Below are positions 51,464-58,762 of a stretch of DNA of 64,000 nucleotides, piece by piece. The first letter of the stretch is position 1; every line of letters starts with the position of its first letter. Made by a program: the position numbers and the translations under genes. Where the stretch lies: positions 1 to 64,000 of the forward strand of contig CAZYVD010000010.1 of assembly GCA_964651045.1 (NCBI GenBank), read 5' to 3'. The DNA comes from CAZYVD01 sp964651045. Lineage in GTDB: Bacteria > Zhuqueibacterota > QNDG01 > DSAB01. The notes under the pieces are model-generated. The model saw only the letters and a program-made list of their open reading frames with translations, was not told the DNA's origin and ran no database searches.

Positions 51464-51985
51464 CTACTCTTTTGGAGAATCGACGAGTTCTACTGAAATC
51501 TTTTTGCTGCTTCCCATATAGGCCCAGACATCGATTATATTAACATCGATTATCTTTCCCTGTTCGCCATCAAATGGAAGGTAATCATTTGTGGGAAATT
51601 TAGGTCTCATGAAGATATAGGTGGAATCTGGCTCTATGCAGCCCAGCTTTTCAAACTCATACCCTATATCATTTAGCTCATAGGTCAGATCGTCTGTTCT
51701 GAAATAGATTACATGTTCGAGCCCATCTGGAGGTCCCTGCATGTGGGCGATTCCGTAAAACTCCAGTGCCTCTGGCTGAAAATTATACACAGTGATCTTA
51801 AACTTAACAACATTGACCTTTGTTGCCTCAAGCCCTGAAAAAGGAGGAGTAGCCGGAACATAATCTGTCCCTATATGTTCAATAAACACCTGTTTAGGAA
51901 GGAGGCTATCTTTAGGGGGATTCGATGGATAATTGCTGCAGCCAGCAATTAGAACCATTAGCACTACTATCAATCCTCTCTTCAT
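51464..51985 (-). CDS. Lipoprotein of unknown function
   Basis: A 173-aa predicted lipoprotein: MKRGLIVVLMVLIAGCSNYP has a textbook lipobox (LIAGC, Cys16). The rest looks like one compact beta-sandwich (VKFKITVYNFQPEALEFYGI; HVIYFRTDDLTYELN; DVNIIDVWAYMGSSKKISVE) and ends with short polar residues. I know no family for it. It is a single-gene unit: divergent non-coding sequence upstream and a terminator downstream. Confidence 0.7.
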   Translation of the reverse strand: MKRGLIVVLMVLIAGCSNYPSNPPKDSLLPKQVFIEHIGTDYVPATPPFSGLEATKVNVVKFKITVYNFQPEALEFYGIAHMQGPPDGLEHVIYFRTDDLTYELNDIGYEFEKLGCIEPDSTYIFMRPKFPTNDYLPFDGEQGKIIDVNIIDVWAYMGSSKKISVELVDSPKE

Positions 51986-52170
51986 GGTAATATCTCCCCA
52001 TATGTGGTAAATTTTTCCTTATATAAATAGATCATAAAATTCCATAAGTATCTAATAAATAATAATCTTACATGCAAACACAAGAACCGTTTTAAAATAG
52101 ACTGCAAATTAGATACCACATGGGAAATTATTACAGAAGTTTAAAATCTGGATATTTAACCTTACAAAAA
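51986..52170. other. Non-coding stretch, no feature seen
   Basis: About 185 bp of AT-rich sequence upstream of the lipoprotein gene. It must carry that gene's promoter (minus strand), but I cannot assign -35/-10 boxes with confidence. Confidence 0.4.
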
Positions 52171-52194
52171 CCGCCGGATTTTGTTGTCCAGCGG
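52166..52194 (-). terminator. Rho-independent terminator for a minus-strand remnant
   Basis: CCGCCGGA (52171-52178) and TCCAGCGG (52187-52194) pair with one mismatch across an 8-nt loop; on the minus strand TTTTTG follows at once (52166-52170). It lies 37 bp beyond the stop of the outer-membrane protein remnant, so the ending of that former gene is intact. Confidence 0.7.
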
Positions 52195-52231
52195 CCTAAG
52201 GTGAGGGAGGAGAAAAATGATGTATATCTAA

Positions 52232-52432
52232 TCAGAATCTAACTTTTATAAGTGCAATTGTTATACCACTCCAATCCAAATTTTTCGAACCTGTATAATC
52301 TATTGTTATTATTAAAGCGAGCCTGTTTGGGAAAAATTGTTTATTAAATGGATATCCACGAAATGGCCGATTATCAACCAAAAATATTTTCAGGGTGGCT
52401 GTTTGTAAACAGCCGTTTCACATCAGACCAGA
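52232..52432 (-). pseudogene. 3' remnant of an outer-membrane beta-barrel protein gene
   Basis: Reading the minus strand into the stop at 52232-52234 gives an open frame of about 60 codons ending NLDWSGITIALIKVRF, with alternating hydrophobic residues and a terminal Phe, the signal of outer-membrane barrels. Upstream residues RPFRGYPFNKQFFPNRLALI look like a strand-loop-strand. The frame breaks near an A5 run at 52380-52384; a one-base shift there would extend the peptide with SSKFWSDVKRLFTNSHPENI and further toward 52516. There is no start codon or ribosome site, but a good terminator follows. I take it as a decayed porin-like gene cut off by the Fe-S island promoter. Family unknown. Confidence 0.5.
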
Positions 52433-52438
52433 ATTTGC

Positions 52439-52467
52439 TTGACTGTTGGCGATTAATTTTGTATCTT
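52439..52467 (+). promoter_or_regulatory. Sigma-70-type promoter of the Fe-S island
   Basis: TTGACT (52439-52444), 17-nt spacer, TATCTT (52462-52467). The predicted start near 52474 falls on the palindrome at 52473-52484, 66 nt before the first gene. Confidence 0.55.
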
Positions 52468-52472
52468 GTTAC

Positions 52473-52484
52473 GAGCATATGCTC
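52473..52484. promoter_or_regulatory. Palindromic operator GAGCATATGCTC (first copy)
   Basis: A perfect 12-bp palindrome, extending to TTAC-GAGCATATGCTC-ATAA with one mismatch in the flanks. It overlaps the predicted transcription start, where a bound repressor would block initiation. A related site stands before the DUF134 regulator gene. Confidence 0.6.
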
Positions 52485-52539
52485 ATAATATAGTTTGTAA
52501 CAATGTAGAACCTATTATGATATATATAAGGTTTAAATC

Positions 52540-53400
52540 ATGATCATTTCAATTGCAAGCGGAAAGGGTGGAACAGGAAAAACTACTGTTGCCACAAACC
52601 TTGCCTCCTCTATTTCAAACAGCAGTATTACTTTCATCGACTGTGATGTAGAAGAACCCAACAGTCACCTCTTCCTCAGACCTGCTGTGGAAAAAGAACA
52701 GACATGCCTGACATTCATTCCGAAGGTCGATACAGAAAAGTGCACCCTTTGCGGCAAATGTTCAGAGCTGTGTCAATTCAAGGCCATAGTAAAAATTGCA
52801 GACACTATGCTTGTATTTCCTGAACTGTGTCATGGATGTGAAGGATGCAAATTGATCTGTCCGGTAGATGCAATTTCGGACGACCAGAAACAGATCGGTA
52901 CGATATCGGTGGCAACCTCAGGCAGGATTCGTTTTGTAGGCGGAAGGCTCAAAATCGGAGAGGCCCTTTCTCCACCACTTATCAGGGAGGTCATACAGAC
53001 AGCATTAAAAGAAAATAAATCCGATATAAATATTATCGATTCGCCTCCGGGTACTTCATGTCCTGTGATAGAATCTATTAAGGTATCAGATTTTGTTGTT
53101 CTTGTAACAGAGCCCACTCCCTTTGGACTAAACGACCTCAGGCTGGCCGTAGAAACCGTCAGGGTTCTTGGAATTCCGTTCGGAGTTGTCATAAACAGAT
53201 CAACAATCGGGAATAACAATATCACCAAATACTGTGATGAACAGTCAATTCCTATCCTCCTCGAGATACCAGACGACAGAAAGATTGCCGAGGCCTACTC
53301 AAGGGGATATCTAATTATTGATCATCTCCCCCAATACAAAAGCCATTTTGAGCTCCTATTAGATAATATAAAAAAGATCAGCGATTCCGATAAGGAGTAG
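52540..53400 (+). CDS. MinD/Mrp-like P-loop ATPase with inserted two-cluster ferredoxin domain (first)
   Basis: A 286-aa ATPase of the SIMIBI class. The deviant Walker A KGGTGKTT is at about residue 11, the switch region DCDVEEPNSHLF at about 38, and DSPPGTSCPV at about 168. Between about 60 and 112 it carries two 4Fe-4S motifs (CTLCGKCSELCQF and CHGCEGCKLICPV). This fused form is found in Orp-type and Mrp-type gene sets of anaerobes and probably handles an Fe-S or mixed-metal cluster in an ATP-dependent way. It is the first gene of the island, behind a promoter with an operator, and 7 bp before its paralogue. Confidence 0.9.
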   Translation: MIISIASGKGGTGKTTVATNLASSISNSSITFIDCDVEEPNSHLFLRPAVEKEQTCLTFIPKVDTEKCTLCGKCSELCQFKAIVKIADTMLVFPELCHGCEGCKLICPVDAISDDQKQIGTISVATSGRIRFVGGRLKIGEALSPPLIREVIQTALKENKSDINIIDSPPGTSCPVIESIKVSDFVVLVTEPTPFGLNDLRLAVETVRVLGIPFGVVINRSTIGNNNITKYCDEQSIPILLEIPDDRKIAEAYSRGYLIIDHLPQYKSHFELLLDNIKKISDSDKE

Positions 53401-53407
53401 TAGATAG

Positions 53408-54268
53408 ATGAAAGAGATAGTGATAATAAGTGGAAAGGGCGGAACAGGTAAAACAACAATCACCGCCTCCCTCGCATCCCTGATTCCCGATAAGGTTATT
53501 GCAGACTGTGATGTTGATGCTGCAGATCTTCATCTTCTTCTCGATCCAGAGATTAAGGAGAGAAACGACTTTTATGGCGGTGTAAAGGCCTCAATAGATC
53601 TCGACAAGTGTACGGGCTGTGGCAGATGTCTGGAAGTATGTAGATACGATGCAATATCTTCCGATTTTATAGTAAACGATATTAACTGTGAGGGATGCGG
53701 AGTATGTCCCTATTTTTGCCCTGAAGATGCCATAACTCTTATCGACCGTCACTCGGGAGAATGGTATATCTCTGAAACAAGATTCGGACCAATGGTCCAT
53801 GCAAGACTCGGAATAGCAGAAGAAAATTCTGGAAAGCTGGTCAGCCTGATCAGGCGCCAGGCAAAAACCATTGCTGAGGATAGAGGGTTTGACACGATCC
53901 TTATAGACGGGTCGCCAGGAATAGGGTGCCCGGTAATAAGTTCTATCACAGGTGCATCAATAGTTGTTGTTGTTACAGAACCAACCATATCCGGAATACA
54001 CGATCTTAAAAGAGTCATATCTTTAAACCAGCACTTCAAGATAGAATCTGTAGTCTTAATCAACAAGTCGGACATAAACGAAGAGATGACAGGAAAGATA
54101 AGAAAAAGAGCTGAAGAACAGGGGATCGAAGTAATAGGTATGATTCCCTATGACCCTGTTGTCACAAGGGCAATGGTTCATAAAAAGACAGTTGTAGAAT
54201 TTACAAACAGCAAAGTGGCAATGGAAATCATCAAGGCAGGAGATGTGATTTTTAATAAAATAAGATAA
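53408..54268 (+). CDS. MinD/Mrp-like P-loop ATPase with inserted two-cluster ferredoxin domain (second)
   Basis: A 286-aa paralogue of the preceding protein: Walker A KGGTGKTT at about residue 10, DCDVDAADLHLLL at about 36, ferredoxin insert (CTGCGRCLEVCRY, CEGCGVCPYFCPE) at about 63-103, and IDGSPGIGCPV at about 170. The two probably form a heterodimer, as paired genes of this type do elsewhere. It has the same length and order of motifs but clear divergence in sequence. It is followed by 74 bp with a second operator and the DUF134 gene. Confidence 0.9.
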   Translation: MKEIVIISGKGGTGKTTITASLASLIPDKVIADCDVDAADLHLLLDPEIKERNDFYGGVKASIDLDKCTGCGRCLEVCRYDAISSDFIVNDINCEGCGVCPYFCPEDAITLIDRHSGEWYISETRFGPMVHARLGIAEENSGKLVSLIRRQAKTIAEDRGFDTILIDGSPGIGCPVISSITGASIVVVVTEPTISGIHDLKRVISLNQHFKIESVVLINKSDINEEMTGKIRKRAEEQGIEVIGMIPYDPVVTRAMVHKKTVVEFTNSKVAMEIIKAGDVIFNKIR

Positions 54269-54316
54269 TAAAGGAACTATATACAGCTTTCAGCGTTATG
54301 TATTAAGATATGTTTT

Positions 54317-54328
54317 GAGTATATGTTC
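54317..54328. promoter_or_regulatory. Operator-like GAGTATATGTTC (second copy)
   Basis: Matches the first operator at 10 of 12 positions (consensus GAGYATATGYTC) and sits in a wider TTTT...AAAA frame (54313-54332). It lies 14 nt before the DUF134 start, next to its ribosome site, as expected for autoregulation. Confidence 0.5.
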
Positions 54329-54342
54329 AAAACGAGGTTTTT

Positions 54343-54696
54343 ATGCCCCGACCAAAAAAATGCCGATGGATAAGCGCCCGACCAGGTGCTTCATTTTTCA
54401 AGCCACAGGGCATTCCGCTCAGAATGCTCGATCAGGTTTGTCTGGAGATGGATGAACTTGAGGCAATTCGCCTCGCAGATCTTGAAGGTCTCAGTCATGA
54501 ACTCGCGGCAAAAAAGATGAATGTATCGAGAGCAACTTTCGGGCGAATAGTTGCAGGTGGCAGAAAAAAAGTAGCAGAAGCCCTCGTTGTAGGAAAGGCA
54601 ATACGAATCGAGGGAGGAGAGGTAGAGCTGCGTCCTCCCCTTCCGATAGACTGGCCAGGGGGGCCTCATGGACGTGGAAAGGGACCATGGTTTTAA
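54343..54696 (+). CDS. DUF134-family DNA-binding protein
   Basis: A 117-aa protein with the invariant family start MPRPKKCRWI, then LDQVCLEMDELEAIRLADLE and a sigma-like helix-turn-helix (LSHELAAKKMNVSRATFGRI, about 45-65), followed by RKKVAEALVVGKAIRIEGGE and a short Pro/Gly tail. DUF134 genes often travel with NifX-like and Mrp-like Fe-S genes in anaerobes and archaea. It is the obvious candidate to bind the GAGYATATGYTC sites before its own gene and before the island's first gene. The effector is unknown. Confidence 0.88.
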   Translation: MPRPKKCRWISARPGASFFKPQGIPLRMLDQVCLEMDELEAIRLADLEGLSHELAAKKMNVSRATFGRIVAGGRKKVAEALVVGKAIRIEGGEVELRPPLPIDWPGGPHGRGKGPWF

Positions 54697-54714
54697 TCTG
54701 AGGAACCGCAACCG

Positions 54715-55161
54715 ATGAAGAACAGAGAAGAAGATATATTCGAGAGGCTTGAAGCCTACTTTATGGGTCAGGCTTCTGAACGATTTTCAGAAAAAGTAAT
54801 CTCGCTTGCCTATGATCCTATAAATGTTGGAGAAATAAAAAATCCTGATGGTCTCGGATTCATCAAAGGCCCATGCGGAGATAGAATGGCAATCTTTTTA
54901 AAAATTACAGAGGGAAAAATCTCGGAAGCAAAATTTCTTGCCGACGGATGCGGAGCCACAATAGCATGCGGCTGTGCTGTAACAGATCTGGCCATTGGGA
55001 AGAGCCCCATAGAGGCAGAATCGATAAATGTTCTGGAGATACTGAGATATCTAAATGATCTTCCAGCTTCCCATGAACACTGTGCAGTACTCGCAGTGAA
55101 TACTCTCAAAGAGGCTTTAAAAAACATGAAAAAAATAGGTAGTTTAAAAATAAGGAGGTAA
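54715..55161 (+). CDS. NifU/IscU-like Fe-S scaffold protein
   Basis: A 148-aa scaffold with all three cluster-binding cysteines in family context: GPCGDRM (Cys and Asp, about residue 54), DGCGATIACGCAV (about 81) and EHCAVLAVNTLKEAL (about 122). The first 30 residues are helical. It would assemble Fe-S clusters and pass them to the island's apoproteins. No cysteine desulfurase gene lies in the window, so sulfur must come from elsewhere. It sits 18 bp after the DUF134 gene and 3 bp before the DUF5320 gene. Confidence 0.88.
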   Translation: MKNREEDIFERLEAYFMGQASERFSEKVISLAYDPINVGEIKNPDGLGFIKGPCGDRMAIFLKITEGKISEAKFLADGCGATIACGCAVTDLAIGKSPIEAESINVLEILRYLNDLPASHEHCAVLAVNTLKEALKNMKKIGSLKIRR

Positions 55162-55164
55162 ATC

Positions 55165-55494
55165 ATGCCAAGAGGAGATGGAACAGGCCCCATGGGAATG
55201 GGACCAATGACAGGTAGGGCGGCCGGCTACTGCGCTGGCTACTCGGTGCCGGGATTCATGAATCCCTATGGAGGAAGATTTGGTGGAGGATTTGGCAGAG
55301 GAAGAGGATTTGGATGGAGAAGATGGGCTGGTTTTCCTTCGGCCTACCAGTATCCTCTTCCCTATGGAACAGGCTTTACTCAGGATCAGGAGATCGAACT
55401 CCTTCAAAATCATGCGAAGATATTGAAAGATCAGCTCGAGAACATCGAAAAACGGATCTCAGATCTTGAGAGCAAGTCAGCCAAAGAGGCATAG
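55165..55494 (+). CDS. DUF5320-family Gly/Arg-rich protein
   Basis: A 109-aa protein that opens MPRGDGTGPMGMGPMTGRAA, the signature of DUF5320, continues with a Gly/Phe/Arg/Trp-rich segment (about 28-55) and ends in a short coiled coil (QEIELLQNHAKILKDQLENI). No catalytic residue is seen. DUF5320 genes are nearly always near Mrp and NifX-like genes in anaerobes, but their role is unknown. It shares its first nine residues (MPRGDGTGP) with the gene at 56238, with AGGAGG in front of each. Confidence 0.85.
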   Translation: MPRGDGTGPMGMGPMTGRAAGYCAGYSVPGFMNPYGGRFGGGFGRGRGFGWRRWAGFPSAYQYPLPYGTGFTQDQEIELLQNHAKILKDQLENIEKRISDLESKSAKEA

Positions 55495-55504
55495 TAGTTC
55501 ATGA

Positions 55505-55536
55505 GGATCCCGGTGTTAGTAAAAACGCCGGGATCC
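55505..55536. repeat. Strong hairpin followed by an A tract
   Basis: GGATCCCGG (55505-55513) pairs with CCGGGATCC (55528-55536); a wobble and GTT/AAC extend the stem inward. On the plus strand a run of A follows, so it is not a normal terminator; it may protect or process the operon mRNA between the DUF5320 and FmdB-like genes. Confidence 0.65.
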
Positions 55537-55568
55537 AAAAAAAAAATTAAAAATGAGGATTAAAAGGC

Positions 55569-55820
55569 ATGCCGACCTATGAATATGAATGCACCGTATG
55601 CGGACACCGATTCACAAAATTTCAATCAATAAATGATGAGCCCGTAAAAAAATGCCCTGAGTGTTCTGGTAAGGTTAACAGGTTGATCTCTGGCGGAATG
55701 GGAGTGATATTCAAGGGCTCAGGATTTTATTCCACAGACTACAAGAAAAAGAGCAGCGGTGATTCATGCTGTAGTCAGGGAAATCAGTGCGAAAATCCAA
55801 AACGCTGCTGTGGAAGATAA
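55569..55820 (+). CDS. FmdB-type zinc-ribbon protein with Cys-rich tail
   Basis: An 83-aa FmdB-family protein: MPTYEYECTVCGHRFTKF and CPECSGKVNRLI make the zinc ribbon, and FKGSGFYSTDYKKKSSG follows as in its paralogue at 19032. Its tail is different: CCSQGNQCENPKRCCGR adds six cysteines, suggesting a second metal or cluster site suited to the island. Function of the family is unsettled. Confidence 0.85.
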   Translation: MPTYEYECTVCGHRFTKFQSINDEPVKKCPECSGKVNRLISGGMGVIFKGSGFYSTDYKKKSSGDSCCSQGNQCENPKRCCGR

Positions 55821-55840
55821 TCTGCAGGCTGGATTATACC

Positions 55841-56221
55841 ATGTCTGTATCTATTGATAAAAATATCTGCAGGGGATGTGGAGTATGTATAGAAAGCTGT
55901 CCTGCTGGTGCCATCAAAATGGAGAGAACTATTGTTGTTGACCCAGAAAAATGTACTGAATGCAGCAGATGTATGAATGCCTGCCCATTCGGTGCTATCA
56001 CCTTACAGAACAACTCTCCTGCTGACAGACCGCATTCTCATTCTGAATCAGCACAAATATTTCTTCCAAATAGTACCAGAATCAAAGTCCAGAAACCCCT
56101 GCAACCGGATAAATCTTACAATGATTCGCTAAACGACCTTCGTGCTCAAAAGGAGAATCTCGAGAGACGCCTTGAAGAAGTTCAGAAGAGAATTGACAGA
56201 TTAAAACATTGTTTAAAATAA
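55841..56221 (+). CDS. Two-cluster ferredoxin-like protein with C-terminal coiled coil
   Basis: A 126-aa protein. The first 55 residues are a 2[4Fe-4S] ferredoxin (CRGCGVCIESCPAGAI; CTECSRCMNACPFGAI). The C-terminal third is a coiled coil (LRAQKENLERRLEEVQKRID) like that of the DUF5320 protein. The ATG at 55841 is chosen because it opens directly on the ferredoxin fold; the frame also runs upstream to 55787 across the FmdB-like stop. It probably moves electrons for the island's chemistry. Confidence 0.85.
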   Translation: MSVSIDKNICRGCGVCIESCPAGAIKMERTIVVDPEKCTECSRCMNACPFGAITLQNNSPADRPHSHSESAQIFLPNSTRIKVQKPLQPDKSYNDSLNDLRAQKENLERRLEEVQKRIDRLKHCLK

Positions 56222-56237
56222 AGAAAGGAGGCATATT

Positions 56238-56465
56238 ATGCCAAGAGGAGATGGAACTGGTCCTGCAGGACAGGGCCCTGGAACAGGAAGAGGAATGGGA
56301 AGGGGAGGCGGAGGTAGAGGAAGAATGGGCGGTAATCGCCCTGGAGCAGGTCCTGGCGGAAGCTGTGTATGTCCAAGCTGCGGTGCAAAGGTAGTCCACA
56401 AACAGGGAGAGCCTTGCTATACAATCAGCTGTCCCCAATGTGGAGCAAAGATGATGAGAGAATAG
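56238..56465 (+). CDS. Small Gly-rich protein: DUF5320-type start fused to a zinc ribbon
   Basis: A 75-aa protein. It opens MPRGDGTGPAGQGPGTGRGM, nearly the same as the DUF5320 protein at 55165, goes on as a Gly/Arg run, and ends with a four-Cys zinc or Fe-S ribbon (CPSCGAKVVHKQGEPC, CPQCGAKMMRE). AAAGGAGG lies 8 nt before the ATG. The family is found in Mrp/NifX-type operons. Function unknown. Confidence 0.82.
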   Translation: MPRGDGTGPAGQGPGTGRGMGRGGGGRGRMGGNRPGAGPGGSCVCPSCGAKVVHKQGEPCYTISCPQCGAKMMRE

Positions 56466-56477
56466 AGGAGAAAACAT

Positions 56478-57248
56478 ATGAAGATAGCCATAACCTCTCA
56501 GGGAACCGATCTGAATGCAGAAATCGACCCTCGCTTTGGCAGATGTAGCTACTTTATCATCTACGATACTGAAAAGGAAAATTATGAGGTAGTTGAAAAT
56601 TCGAGCATAAATCTTGGTGGTGGTGCAGGAATCCAGGCAGCCCAGACAATCTCTGAAAATGGAGTGAGAGTTCTGCTCACAGGCAATGTAGGACCAAACG
56701 CTTTTCAGACACTTTCTGCTGCATCCATCGAAATATATACCGGCCTGAGTGGAAAAATTTCAGAAGTTGTAGAAAAGTTCAAGAGTGGGAACTTGGAAAA
56801 GAGTTCTGCCCCATCGGTGGATTCCCATCACGGTTTGAACAAATCGCAGGCTTCGGTATCGGCCCAGGTGTCGAAAAAACGAATAGCAGTCGCCTCAGAA
56901 GATGACAGGGGGCTCGAATCAAACGTAAGCGCTCATTTTGGAAGATGCCCCTACTACACAATGGTCGAAGTCGAGGGTGACAGGATCGTACTCAGCTATA
57001 AGGTAGAGAATCCCTTTTTTCATGCACATGGACAGCCCGGTCAGGTTCCAACATTTATCCGTGACCAGGGATCCAATGTTATAATAGCCGGAGGCATGGG
57101 CCAGCGTGCCGTTGAATTTTTTAACCAGTTTGGAATAGAGGTAGTAACGGGTACAGCAAGAAAGGTAAACGATGTCGTGAACCAATACATTCAGGGAAGA
57201 ATAAAGGGCTATACCCCCTGTGACCACGAACATGAACCTTGTGATTGA
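56478..57248 (+). CDS. Double NifX/NafY-domain protein (dinitrogenase iron-molybdenum cofactor family)
   Basis: A 256-aa protein with two complete NifX-like (MTH1175-type) domains: about 1-115 (MKIAITSQGTDLNAEIDPRF, GGAGIQAAQTISENGVRVLL) and about 133-245 (RIAVASEDDRGLESNVSAHF, IIAGGMGQRAVEFFNQFGIE). Single-domain relatives include Orp proteins that bind Mo-Cu-S clusters and NifX/NafY that bind FeMo-co. The tail CDHEHEPCD holds two Cys and two His and could be an extra metal site. It sits among Fe-S ATPases, so a role in carrying a mixed-metal cluster is plausible; which metal is unknown. Its stop overlaps the longest frame of the Mrp gene. Confidence 0.88.
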   Translation: MKIAITSQGTDLNAEIDPRFGRCSYFIIYDTEKENYEVVENSSINLGGGAGIQAAQTISENGVRVLLTGNVGPNAFQTLSAASIEIYTGLSGKISEVVEKFKSGNLEKSSAPSVDSHHGLNKSQASVSAQVSKKRIAVASEDDRGLESNVSAHFGRCPYYTMVEVEGDRIVLSYKVENPFFHAHGQPGQVPTFIRDQGSNVIIAGGMGQRAVEFFNQFGIEVVTGTARKVNDVVNQYIQGRIKGYTPCDHEHEPCD

Positions 57249-57295
57249 TTAACCCAATCTATGGAATAAAAATTAAGGGAAAGGAAATAGTCTCT

Positions 57296-58120
57296 ATGAA
57301 TAAGGATCAGGAAAAAGTTAAGACAATGGAAGAACAGAACCGCCGAATCGACGAAAATTTAAAAAAGATAAAACACAGGATAGTCATATTCAGCGGCAAA
57401 GGAGGAGTCGGCAAGAGTACAGTTGCCGTGAATTTAGCCTACTCACTCACGCTTAAGGGGCTTAAAGTCGGCCTTTTAGATGCAGACATCACAGGGCCAA
57501 ACATACCAAAAATGATCGGTCTCAAAGGATTTCCGAGAATCGACCCGGAAGAAAAAAACATTCTTCCCCAAGAAAAAGACGGGTTATATGTTATCTCTAT
57601 CGCCCCAATGGTTCCTCAGGATGCTCCTGTCATCTGGCGTGGGCCGCTGCGATCCGGCGCAATTACTCAATTTCTATCAGATGTGGTCTGGGGAGATCTT
57701 GACTTTCTACTTGCAGATCTTCCACCCGGCACAGGAGACGAGGTCTTGACTACTGCTCAGAAAATGATTCCTCAAATGGCAATAATAGTAACGACTCCGC
57801 AGGAGGTATCCCTGATAGACTGCCGAAGGGCAGTAAACATGGCAAAGAAGCTGAATATCGGGAAAATAGGCGTTGTGGAAAACATGTCGGGTCTTCTCTG
57901 TCCGCACTGTGGAAAAGAGATTGATCTGTTCGATTCTGGCGGTGGTGAAAAGATGGCAAACGAGATGGGGGTCACATTTCTTGGCCGAATTCCCATTGAG
58001 ATCGAAACTCGCAAAGGAGGCGATTCGGGAAATCCTGTTGTCCTCTCAAACAAGAAAAGCGGTACTGCCGACTCGTTTGCTCTGATTGCAGAAAATACAA
58101 TAAAACTCGTATCACTGTGA
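57296..58120 (+). CDS. mrp: Mrp/NBP35-family Fe-S cluster carrier ATPase
   Basis: A 274-aa P-loop ATPase. Walker A is FSGKGGVGKSTVAVN at about residue 33, DADITGPNIP at about 62, LLADLPPGTGDEVL at about 140, and the cluster-bridging CPHC at about 202 (LLCPHCGKEIDLF). It would bind and pass on a 4Fe-4S cluster as a homodimer. A longer frame from 57245 is possible, but the ATG at 57296, with AAAGGAAA upstream, matches the family start better. It is distinct from the two ferredoxin-fused ATPases at the front of the island. Confidence 0.93.
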   Translation: MNKDQEKVKTMEEQNRRIDENLKKIKHRIVIFSGKGGVGKSTVAVNLAYSLTLKGLKVGLLDADITGPNIPKMIGLKGFPRIDPEEKNILPQEKDGLYVISIAPMVPQDAPVIWRGPLRSGAITQFLSDVVWGDLDFLLADLPPGTGDEVLTTAQKMIPQMAIIVTTPQEVSLIDCRRAVNMAKKLNIGKIGVVENMSGLLCPHCGKEIDLFDSGGGEKMANEMGVTFLGRIPIEIETRKGGDSGNPVVLSNKKSGTADSFALIAENTIKLVSL

Positions 58121-58126
58121 TGAAAA

Positions 58127-58762
58127 ATGAGCAGACAAATGGAAAATAAAATTCATCAGAAAAAACAACCTCTCCCAACATGCGACCTGTGCAAATCGAA
58201 AAAATGTAGGGAGGGAGAAGACTGCTTCTCCATGTCCAACCAGATAGTTTCAGAATATACAGGAGATAGACTCAAACTTGCACGAGTCTCATCTATGATC
58301 GAGGGCAGATACTATATGAAAAAGACCCGTCTGGAGGAGATAATTCTTTTTTCAAATGAAATGGGATACAAGAGGCTTGGGATCGCATTCTGTATTGGAC
58401 TTTCCGATGAGGCAAGTATGCTTGCCAAACTTCTCAGAGACAAATTCGAGGTCGTTTCTGTATGCTGCAAGGTTTGCGGAATAGAGAAAAGTTATTTTAA
58501 CTTCGAGAAAATAGATCCCGGAAGTGCTGAGTCGATGTGCAATCCAATAGGCCAGGCAATCCTTCTCAATAGTGCAGAGACCGATCTAAATATCATCTGC
58601 GGACTTTGCATTGGTCACGATATACAATTCACACAATTTTCAAAGGCTCCTGTAACAACCTACATCGTCAAAGACCGCCTGCTTGCCCACAACACTGCAG
58701 GCATGCTCTACTGCGGATATTTGAAAAAAAGAATCCAAAAAAACGGCAGGAGAGAGAAATGA
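58127..58762 (+). CDS. DUF1847 metal-binding protein
   Basis: A 211-aa protein matching DUF1847: CDLCKSKKCREGEDC at about residue 19, TRLEEIILFSNEMGYKRLGI at about 66, ASMLAKLLRDKFEVVSVCCK, MCNPIGQAILLNSAETDLNI at about 128, GLCIGHDIQF and LLAHNTAGMLYCGYL. The many conserved Cys support metal or cluster binding; the function is not known. Its last base overlaps the next gene (ATGA at 58759-58762). Confidence 0.9.
   Translation: MSRQMENKIHQKKQPLPTCDLCKSKKCREGEDCFSMSNQIVSEYTGDRLKLARVSSMIEGRYYMKKTRLEEIILFSNEMGYKRLGIAFCIGLSDEASMLAKLLRDKFEVVSVCCKVCGIEKSYFNFEKIDPGSAESMCNPIGQAILLNSAETDLNIICGLCIGHDIQFTQFSKAPVTTYIVKDRLLAHNTAGMLYCGYLKKRIQKNGRREK

Noticed and set aside
52217..52231. Small gene with a good ribosome site (GGAGGAG then ATGATGTATATCTAA)
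   Set aside because: It codes for four residues only and lies beside the terminator of a minus-strand remnant.
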